Assembly (NCBI GenBank): GCA_002369325.1
Contig: DFDU01000002.1
Span: 1 to 6,807 of the forward strand
Length of the DNA: 6,807 nt
From: Lachnospiraceae bacterium UBA3820
GTDB taxonomy: Bacteria; Bacillota; Clostridia; Lachnospirales; Lachnospiraceae
Reading direction: 5' to 3'
Positions 1 through 5,245 of the stretch are shown here, in pieces (within the stretch, counting starts at the first letter, position 1; every line of letters begins with the position of its first letter). The translations under genes and the position numbers were made by a program. Under the pieces are notes generated by a model. It saw nothing but the letters and a program-made list of their open reading frames with translations, had not been told where the DNA came from and did not search any database.

Positions 1-41
1 ACCTTGTACTGCTTACCGCCTGTTGCTATAATTGCGTACAT
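1..41 (-). CDS. rplU: 50S ribosomal protein L21, first 13 codons (partial, runs off window start)
   Basis: The first 13 codons and part of the next are visible, reading MYAIIATGGKQYK and then probably V. This is the typical start of bacterial ribosomal protein L21, a 23S rRNA-binding protein of the large subunit; the GGKQYKV segment is especially characteristic. The ATG is at 41-39. A full AGGAGG Shine-Dalgarno sequence sits at 54-49 with a 7-base spacer, which fixes the start. Upstream lies an L21-type leader and a near-consensus promoter of its own, so the gene does not depend on the two-component operon ending at 168. In Firmicutes rplU usually heads an operon with a small cysteine protease (Prp) gene and rpmA; those would lie outside the window. 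Only the N-terminus is seen, but the match in sequence and context is strong. Confidence 0.93.
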   Translation of the reverse strand, partial: MYAIIATGGKQYK

Positions 42-125
42 ATGGTTACCTCCTATTATCATTACTCGCCAGTTACGGTGCTACGCCAAAAATGCGCAGA
101 CTTCTACCTTCCTGTGCGGCACACT
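42..125 (-). promoter_or_regulatory. L21 leader (ribosomal protein autoregulatory leader RNA)
   Basis: This is the 5' untranslated region between the predicted transcription start near 125 and the rplU ATG. It contains conserved-looking blocks that I recognise from the L21 leader family of Firmicutes: GTGCCGCACAGG at about 122-111, AGAAGTCTGCGC at about 105-94, and CACCGTAACTGGCGAGT at about 80-64. A local stem is visible: CTGCGC (99-94) pairs with GCGTAG (86-81) around a 7-base loop, with one G-U pair. The family lies directly before rplU and is thought to bind L21 and repress the operon. I assign it from remembered motifs and position, not from a covariance-model search. Confidence 0.82.
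49..54 (-). promoter_or_regulatory. Ribosome binding site of rplU
   Basis: AGGAGG on the minus strand, seven bases before the ATG at 41. It is a full-strength Shine-Dalgarno sequence and confirms the start of the partial L21 gene. Confidence 0.9.
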
Positions 126-130
126 CAAAT

Positions 131-159
131 AATATAACATTATGAAAGATAAATGTCAA
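131..159 (-). promoter_or_regulatory. Sigma-A type promoter for L21 leader/rplU
   Basis: On the minus strand there is a perfect -35 box TTGACA (159-154), a 17-base spacer and a -10 box TATATT (136-131) preceded by an extended -10 TG. Transcription would start near 126-124, just before the L21 leader. The -35 box begins only 8 bases past the response-regulator stop codon (170-168). Confidence 0.88.
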
Positions 160-167
160 GAAAAAGA

Positions 168-806
168 TTATTTTTTTCCTGTCAAATAATATACAGCCAA
201 AGCCGTTCTGTGTGAAATGCCTTCTTTTGACAAGATACCGGTTATGTAATTTTTGACCGTTCCCTCGGAAATAAAAAGCTTATCGGCAATTTCTTTATTG
301 GATAATCCGTCGGCAACAGCCTTTATAATCTCAAGCTCTCTCGGCGAATAATTAGAAGCATCAAAACCCTCAGCACCCTTATCATTGGATGTATTTTCAA
401 CGGTAAGCGAATTTAAAACGCTTTCATCCATAACACCCGAGCCGTAATATACGGATTTGATCATCTGTTTTAAATGCTCAGGTGTATGATTTTTTATCAA
501 ATACCCTTTTGCTCCGTTTTTTAATGCCTGTCTTACCAGCTCGTCATCATCAAAGGTTGTAAGAATAAGTACCTTACCGAGTTTTTCTTCGACTATAATC
601 TTAGTTGCTTCTATACCGTCCATTTCAGGCATCTGTATATCCATAAGAAAAACGTCCGGCACTTTTGTTTTAGCAAGTTCGATTGCTTCTTTTCCGTTTG
701 CAGCTGTACCAAGCACCGTAAATTCGTCATCAACATCCAGAATGATTTTCATACCGTCTCTTACAAAATCACTATCATCAGCTATAATAACCTTTATTTT
801 ATCCAT
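168..806 (-). CDS. NarL/FixJ (LuxR-type) two-component response regulator
   Basis: A 212-residue response regulator of normal length for the NarL/DesR/LiaR family. The N-terminal receiver domain (about 4-120) has the acidic pair D10/D11, the phospho-acceptor D56 in LMDIQMP, the switch threonine T83 or T84 and the conserved K105. After a linker (about 125-150) comes a LuxR-type helix-turn-helix (about 152-209) with the signatures SPRELEII, GLSNKEIADKLFIS and EGTVKNYI. It should bind DNA as a dimer once phosphorylated by the kinase encoded just upstream. The start is supported by a purine-rich GGGAGAAG site at 818-811, and 16 bases separate it from the kinase stop. It is the last gene of the operon; its likely target is the operon's own promoter region, where a 20-bp dyad lies at 5115-5134. 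No terminator is visible after it. Confidence 0.93.
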   Translation of the reverse strand: MDKIKVIIADDSDFVRDGMKIILDVDDEFTVLGTAANGKEAIELAKTKVPDVFLMDIQMPEMDGIEATKIIVEEKLGKVLILTTFDDDELVRQALKNGAKGYLIKNHTPEHLKQMIKSVYYGSGVMDESVLNSLTVENTSNDKGAEGFDASNYSPRELEIIKAVADGLSNKEIADKLFISEGTVKNYITGILSKEGISHRTALAVYYLTGKK

Positions 807-822
807 CAGCCTTCTCCCTTAC

Positions 823-1956
823 TTAATCAATCGGAATAATCATATTTATGCTAAATCCGGCCTCGGTTTCAAAAGAAAGAGAACCGTTTATTTGTCTTAT
901 TCTCTGTCTCATTCCCGATATTCCCATACCGTCTTGTATTTTTTTACAACCGATTCCGTCATCGGTTATATTGCATCTTATCATCTTATTAAAAACTATT
1001 AATTTCATTTTTATATGTTTGCATTTTGAATATTTCATCGAATTAGAAACCGCTTCAAAAGCATTATCAAGAATAACTTCCCAGACATTTTCCGGTATCT
1101 TTTCAACATCACCTTCGGTTTCTACCGAAGCCTCAACACCTTTAGCATTACAGTCTTCGCAAAGCTTATAAAGCTGAAGCATGGCAAGCTCTTTTTTCTT
1201 CGGTCTTTCTTTCCGCAATATAGCCCTGATTTCATCCATACCGGTTCTTAATTGGTCGATAACTGCCTGAATCATCGATTTTGATTTTTCAGGATCCTTA
1301 TCCATAAGAACCTTGACACCTTCTAATTGATATACTGAGCCGTTTATATTATGACCGAGCTTATCATGCAGGGTTTGTGAAATTTGAGTTTTTTCTTCCA
1401 ATATCTGATTTTCTGCAAGGAGCATATTTCTTTTCATTTTCTCTTTGGCTGCATATTCCTGCTCGCGCATATCTTTTTTAAGCTTATGCTCTGCTTCTAT
1501 ATCTTCATATAGTCTTTTTTGATATCCTGTTATTACAAAGTTATGCTGAATATACAGGATAGACATCATAAATATAACAACGGGGCGAATTATATTTCCG
1601 GCAGCCAAATCAAAAACAGAAAACAAAAGCGGGGCGAAATACCATTTATAATCAAGCTTAGGAAATAGTGAAAGAATTTCATATACGCTGAAAATTCCCA
1701 AAAGATAAAATGATTCCTTCCCGAAATAAAAAACAGCAAAAAACAAAATAATGCCTAAAAAAGCAATTATTTTCTTTTTTGTTCCCGAGGTTAATTCTTT
1801 AATTGACATAAGGCTTATATAAAACGAAACAACCAAGAGTATCTTTAAAGATACTCCTGTTGCTTTTGCTTCGTTAAATATTCCATATAAGCTTAACACT
1901 ATCAAAAGTGTCAATCTGATAAAAACAAAATAGCTTTCTCTGATTTTTTCACTCAT
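823..1956 (-). CDS. Membrane-bound sensor histidine kinase, HisKA_3/DesK-NarX type
   Basis: A 377-residue sensor kinase. About five or six hydrophobic segments fill residues 9-140 (near 9-26, 36-52, 62-79, 82-97 and 106-137), with little room for an extracellular sensor domain, so it probably senses a signal within or at the membrane. A charged helical, coiled-coil-like stretch (about 145-192) leads to the HisKA_3 motif QTLHDKLGHNING with phospho-acceptor H197. The ATP-binding domain shows the N box DNAFEAVSNSMKYS (297-310), the G1 box DDGIGC (332-337) and the G2 box GMGISGMRQR (343-352). Its first codons overlap the preceding permease gene by 8 bases (ATGAGTGA). No good Shine-Dalgarno sequence precedes the ATG, so translation is probably coupled. 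Its partner is the response regulator encoded directly downstream. The signal is unknown; location next to an exporter suggests a toxic lipid-active compound or membrane stress. Confidence 0.93.
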   Translation of the reverse strand: MSEKIRESYFVFIRLTLLIVLSLYGIFNEAKATGVSLKILLVVSFYISLMSIKELTSGTKKKIIAFLGIILFFAVFYFGKESFYLLGIFSVYEILSLFPKLDYKWYFAPLLFSVFDLAAGNIIRPVVIFMMSILYIQHNFVITGYQKRLYEDIEAEHKLKKDMREQEYAAKEKMKRNMLLAENQILEEKTQISQTLHDKLGHNINGSVYQLEGVKVLMDKDPEKSKSMIQAVIDQLRTGMDEIRAILRKERPKKKELAMLQLYKLCEDCNAKGVEASVETEGDVEKIPENVWEVILDNAFEAVSNSMKYSKCKHIKMKLIVFNKMIRCNITDDGIGCKKIQDGMGISGMRQRIRQINGSLSFETEAGFSINMIIPID

Positions 1957-3199
1957 AATTTTTAAACTTTATACCTACGCTTCCAAGACTCATTGTTACT
2001 ATCATATATACTGCTGTAATACATAATAACACAAAATATACCATATTGTCTTTAGTCATTATCATTTCCGTTGCTTCAAAGAACCATTTTTGAGGCATCA
2101 TATACGATAAAACTTTAATTGTTCTGGTTGCGTAATCCAAAGGAAAATATAGTCCGGCAAGCAATGAAGACATACTCCAGAGAGCAAATGATGCTACATT
2201 TGCACTCATAACATTCCCCAAAAGAACGCCAATCAACAGGCTTATAGAACAGAAAATAAGTCCCATAAGGAAAATCATGAGAAGGAAATCAAACATTCCT
2301 ATACCCATATCATTTACATTAAAGATTACTGTACAGAATCCCATAATTATCGTAAGCATTACACAAACAATCGCTCCGCATATAAATTTCGCAAAGAAAT
2401 ACTTTATGTTTGATAAATTAGTAAGTTTAAGTCTTGTCAATACCATTTCCTTTTGCTCATTTATAACAGTATGTGCTATAAATAATCCTCCGAATACATA
2501 TCCGAGAGTCATCAACGCAAATGCATATCCTATTAATACTTTCTTATCGATCTGCTTATTTGTAAGTTCTCTGTTATCCTTTCCGGCCAAAGATTTGACT
2601 GTTTTTTCGGGAATGGTCTTATTCATTTCCTCGAGTACCTTTATTACATCTCCTTCAGCCATTGAAATATTTGAAGCATAATTAATCTGTCCGACAGCAT
2701 TTTTTAGTTCATTCAGAAGCAGTTCATATCTTTCATCATCCGATAAAATATAAACAGTTAAAGCTTTTGATACATCATTTTGCAAGACATATTTATCAAA
2801 ATCTCTATCAAGATATATAGCTGCGCCCATTCTGTCATTATATCCGTCGTAATGCATATGAGCATCCACATCTTCCTTTGTCATATCCGGTGTTTTTACT
2901 CTGCAAATCTTAAATGTGCCGCTTTCCAAAAGCTTATTCAATAAAAACTCAGATAACTCACTTTCCGAAGCATCATATATTTTTATAATAAATTTACCTT
3001 TTCCTCCATAATATGCAACCTTGGAATCAACATCTTCAAGTTCCTCAATTTGAGCTTTTGGGGCCTCGGCATAGGCTGCATGATTTTCCTTCTTATTTTT
3101 AAGACATAATGTTGATAAAAGCGGACTGATTATAACAAAAAACCAAAAGCCTTTATTTCTTACAAGAAGTTTTAATGTCGTTTTTATTATTTCTTTCAT
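1949..3199 (-). CDS. ABC-2 type exporter membrane protein, second permease
   Basis: A 416-residue membrane protein of the ABC-2 / YhgE-LnrMN type. One hydrophobic helix lies at about 17-34. A large extracytoplasmic domain of about 185 residues follows (about 35-220), and then five membrane helices near 222-245, 268-293, 302-326, 333-352 and 386-409. The segment NEQKEMVLTRLKLTNLS (247-263), just after the second helix, is the usual cytoplasmic coupling element of this family. PQKWFFEA (369-376) before the last helix is also typical. It should pair with the permease encoded upstream to form a heterodimeric channel driven by the operon's ATPase. Its ATG overlaps the upstream stop by one base (TAATG), and a perfect AAGGAGG lies 11 bases before it, inside the last codons of that gene. 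Function as an exporter is inferred from family; substrate unknown. Confidence 0.88.
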   Translation of the reverse strand: MKEIIKTTLKLLVRNKGFWFFVIISPLLSTLCLKNKKENHAAYAEAPKAQIEELEDVDSKVAYYGGKGKFIIKIYDASESELSEFLLNKLLESGTFKICRVKTPDMTKEDVDAHMHYDGYNDRMGAAIYLDRDFDKYVLQNDVSKALTVYILSDDERYELLLNELKNAVGQINYASNISMAEGDVIKVLEEMNKTIPEKTVKSLAGKDNRELTNKQIDKKVLIGYAFALMTLGYVFGGLFIAHTVINEQKEMVLTRLKLTNLSNIKYFFAKFICGAIVCVMLTIIMGFCTVIFNVNDMGIGMFDFLLMIFLMGLIFCSISLLIGVLLGNVMSANVASFALWSMSSLLAGLYFPLDYATRTIKVLSYMMPQKWFFEATEMIMTKDNMVYFVLLCITAVYMIVTMSLGSVGIKFKNYE

Positions 3200-4260
3200 T
3201 ATCTGTCCAACCTCCTTATGCTTCCTACAACAACCGATACAAGTGAGCTTATAATTGTTATTACTGTCAAATATATAATTGCACTTAATACATAATCACT
3301 TTTTCCCATACTCGAAAGCTCAACCAATGCCCTGTTTACATGGTAAATCGGTGAACAGTTTTTAACCGAATCCGAAAATCCCGATAACATATAAGTTTCA
3401 AAGCTACCTCCTATGAATCCCATTATCCAAACTAATCCGAAACTAATAATTACGGTTGCCAACATACTGTTTGATATATAATATATCATTATCTCAAATG
3501 CTGTTGCAGCCAAAACCATAAGAAGAAGCAATAATGCTGAAAGTGCAATATTTCCCCAATGAACTCCTAAAACAAACGCTGAGATTATTGAAGCAGCTCC
3601 GATTCCCATAAAAACAACAAGTACAAGCGGAATAAGCCTTGAAAGATATATTTGAACGGATGAAAGATTTGAAACCTTAAGTCTTTCATAAATTCTGTTC
3701 TTCTTTTCCTGTGAAAAAAGCCCCGCCGCACATACTATGGCACAACCTCCAAAGTAAACAATATATATTATACCGTAATAATCGGTTGAATTTACCGCAG
3801 CTGCATGTTCGGGAAACTCAACATTTATGCTGATATCATTTTCGTTCACAGCGATTGAACCGTTAAATATTGCAGATAGCATATATTCAAGAGTTGCCCC
3901 CTCAACATTTTTGTCTTCACTTTCGTATAACGTATATCCGTTTTGATCAAACTCCACAAAACCTCCGAGTCCGTAATCATCTACCAAACTTTTAGGTGTA
4001 CCTGATTTATATTCTATAAATGAGATTCCGTTTTCTTTTCCTATTTCTTTAATACTATCGATATATCCTTCAAATTCACAGTCGTCTTCCACTCTGTATC
4101 CGACCTCAAATGATGAAACCGGTTTATAGCTTTCCAAAAGAGTTGAAAAGGCACTTATCAATACAGCGGAAACTATTATCGGGCACAAAACAAACATCAA
4201 TATATTTACGGAATTACGAAACATTATTTTGAAATTGTTTTTAATTAAATATCTTATCAT
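3199..4260 (-). CDS. ABC-2 type exporter membrane protein, first permease
   Basis: A 353-residue membrane protein with the same plan as its neighbour but a shorter outside domain: helix 1 at about 19-40, an extracytoplasmic stretch of about 120 residues (41-160), then helices near 161-182, 205-230, 237-260, 265-287 and 323-346. The cytoplasmic segment QEKKNRIYERLKVSNLSS (184-201) parallels the coupling segment of the second permease, so the two are distant paralogues. SPIYHVNRAL (303-312) sits where such proteins have a short amphipathic stretch before the last helix. It starts one base after the ATPase stop codon (TAATATG), with a weak GAGG about 10 bases upstream. With the second permease and the ATPase it should make one exporter of the two-permease, one-ATPase-gene type, as in LnrLMN. 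Substrate unknown. Confidence 0.88.
   Translation of the reverse strand: MIRYLIKNNFKIMFRNSVNILMFVLCPIIVSAVLISAFSTLLESYKPVSSFEVGYRVEDDCEFEGYIDSIKEIGKENGISFIEYKSGTPKSLVDDYGLGGFVEFDQNGYTLYESEDKNVEGATLEYMLSAIFNGSIAVNENDISINVEFPEHAAAVNSTDYYGIIYIVYFGGCAIVCAAGLFSQEKKNRIYERLKVSNLSSVQIYLSRLIPLVLVVFMGIGAASIISAFVLGVHWGNIALSALLLLLMVLAATAFEIMIYYISNSMLATVIISFGLVWIMGFIGGSFETYMLSGFSDSVKNCSPIYHVNRALVELSSMGKSDYVLSAIIYLTVITIISSLVSVVVGSIRRLDR
3211..3217 (-). promoter_or_regulatory. Ribosome binding site of second permease, inside the first permease gene
   Basis: AAGGAGG on the minus strand, 11 bases before the ATG at 3199. It overlaps the final coding codons of the upstream permease and supports the chosen start, with tight stop-start coupling (TAATG). 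Confidence 0.82.
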
Positions 4261-4261
4261 A

Positions 4262-5014
4262 TTACAAATCCCTCAATTTCTTTCCGGTTAATTCAAGAAA
4301 AACTTCTTCCAAAGTAATCTTTGAAATATCATCAACGACAAGTTTCTTTAGCTCATCCGAGGTTCCCGAAGCAATAATCTTTCCGTTATCCATAATAGCT
4401 ATACGGGTACAAATTGCTTCGACCTCTTCCATATAGTGACTGGTATATATAACGGTTGCTCCGTTTTTATTCGACTCCTTTATTTTTTCAAGAATAAAGT
4501 TTCTTGACTGAGGATCGATTCCGACAGTCGGCTCATCAAAAATCAAAAGCCTGGGATGATGACCGATGGCACATGCAATATTAAGTCTTCTTTTCATACC
4601 TCCCGAAAACTTTCTTGCATAATCGTTCCTTCTGTCGGAAAGGCCTACATATAAAAGTGCTTCATCAATTCTTTCCTTCAGTTTTTCACCCTTTATTCCG
4701 TAAAGCGATGTGAAAAGTTCAACATTTTCCCAGGCTTTAAGACTTCCGTGTATGGCAAGATTTTGAGGAATATATCCAAGATCTTTACTGAGTTCCTTTT
4801 TGTTTTTCCGAAAATCTTTACCCATGAACTCAACCGAACCATAGTCAGGTTTAACAATATTGCAAATCATATTCATGGTAGTACTCTTTCCTGCTCCGTT
4901 TGGTCCGAGTAATCCGAATATCTCTCCCTCTTTAATCTCGATATTAAGATTATCGACAACGGCTTTGTTATCATATTTCTTGGTTAAATCAATTGTTTTT
5001 AAAATAGTTTCCAT
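4262..5014 (-). CDS. ABC transporter ATP-binding protein of an exporter (DrrA/LnrL-like)
   Basis: A 250-residue nucleotide-binding subunit carrying all expected motifs: Walker A GPNGAGKST (37-45, catalytic K43), Q-loop Q84 in YIPQ, signature FSGGM (136-140), Walker B LLIFDEP (156-162, with E161), D-loop GIDP (165-168) and H-loop H193. The C-terminal segment TLEEVFLELTGKKL (234-247) is typical of the DrrA/CcmA group, which powers drug, antibiotic and lipid exporters. I start it at the ATG at 5014 because GGAG lies 8 bases upstream and the protein then begins as family members do (METILKTIDLTKKY). The same frame is open 39 codons further up to 5131, but that ATG falls inside the dyad, lacks a ribosome binding site and would add an unrelated N-terminus. 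It is the first gene of the operon, one base ahead of the first permease. Confidence 0.95.
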   Translation of the reverse strand: METILKTIDLTKKYDNKAVVDNLNIEIKEGEIFGLLGPNGAGKSTTMNMICNIVKPDYGSVEFMGKDFRKNKKELSKDLGYIPQNLAIHGSLKAWENVELFTSLYGIKGEKLKERIDEALLYVGLSDRRNDYARKFSGGMKRRLNIACAIGHHPRLLIFDEPTVGIDPQSRNFILEKIKESNKNGATVIYTSHYMEEVEAICTRIAIMDNGKIIASGTSDELKKLVVDDISKITLEEVFLELTGKKLRDL

Positions 5015-5022
5015 CACATCAT

Positions 5023-5026
5023 CTCC
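5023..5026 (-). promoter_or_regulatory. Ribosome binding site that decides the ATPase start
   Basis: GGAG on the minus strand, 8 bases before the ATG at 5014. It marks this ATG, and not the upstream in-frame ATG at 5131, as the translation start of the ABC ATPase. Confidence 0.8.
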
Positions 5027-5065
5027 ATTATTTAATCTAAACATATTATTTTTTTTGCTGATTTT

Positions 5066-5109
5066 AAGATAACATTTTGTAGAACATACTTGTAGTGAAA
5101 AAAGATATA
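5066..5109 (-). promoter_or_regulatory. Possible promoter region of the ABC/two-component operon (tentative)
   Basis: The operon needs a promoter between the terminator near 5187 and the start at 5014. Two weak -10 candidates are visible on the minus strand: TATATC (5109-5104), which sits 16 bases after an ATGACA that overlaps the dyad, and TATCTT (5071-5066) within TGTTATCTT, with no convincing -35. The first would place the dyad over the -35 region; the second would place its centre about 65 bases upstream of the start, suiting an activator. Neither is strong, as expected for a promoter that needs a regulator, and I cannot choose between them. Confidence 0.35.
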
Positions 5110-5114
5110 ATTTG

Positions 5115-5134
5115 AATATGACTTTTGTCATATT
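5115..5134. promoter_or_regulatory. Perfect 20-bp dyad, candidate operator of the response regulator
   Basis: Arms AATATGAC and GTCATATT (8 bases each, perfect) flank a 4-base TTTT/AAAA spacer. It lies about 100 bases before the ATPase start and is separate from the terminator hairpin at 5187-5232. The short arms and lack of G/C-rich pairing or a flanking U-run argue against a terminator. The symmetry suits a dimeric DNA-binding protein such as the NarL-type regulator encoded at the end of this operon. That link is an inference. Confidence 0.55.
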
Positions 5135-5177
5135 TACAAATTTTTATAAATTACAATCATCATATCATCAAAATCAA

Positions 5178-5232
5178 AGCATAATAAAACCGTATGATAT
5201 AAGCTGTTTCTTACGCATATACCATACGGTTT
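5178..5232 (-). terminator. Rho-independent terminator after the LCP gene
   Basis: A perfect 10-base inverted repeat, AAACCGTATG (5187-5196) and CATACGGTTT (5223-5232), extended inwards by TATA/TATA and GC/GC pairs across single mismatches, with a loop of about 10 bases (5205-5214). Read on the minus strand it starts 13 bases past the LCP stop codon and ends in TTTTATTAT. It should end the LCP transcript and insulate the ABC operon. The U-run is interrupted, so efficiency is uncertain. Confidence 0.72.
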
Positions 5233-5245
5233 GATATTTAATATT

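Noticed and set aside
113..123. TGTGC-G-GCACA palindrome as an operator near the rplU promoter
   Set aside because: It lies within the conserved part of the L21 leader, downstream of the predicted start, so RNA structure explains it better.
742..1171. Plus-strand open frames of 86 and 107 codons opposite the kinase and regulator genes
   Set aside because: They overlap well-supported kinase and regulator domains on the other strand and show no recognisable family features.
2277..2681. A 134-codon plus-strand open frame opposite the second permease
   Set aside because: It is antisense to conserved permease helices and the coupling segment, with no family resemblance.
5187..5232. The hairpin after the LCP gene as an operator or attachment site
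   Set aside because: Its position 13 bases after a stop codon, the long interrupted stem and the following TTTTATTAT fit a terminator better. No integrase or second copy is present.
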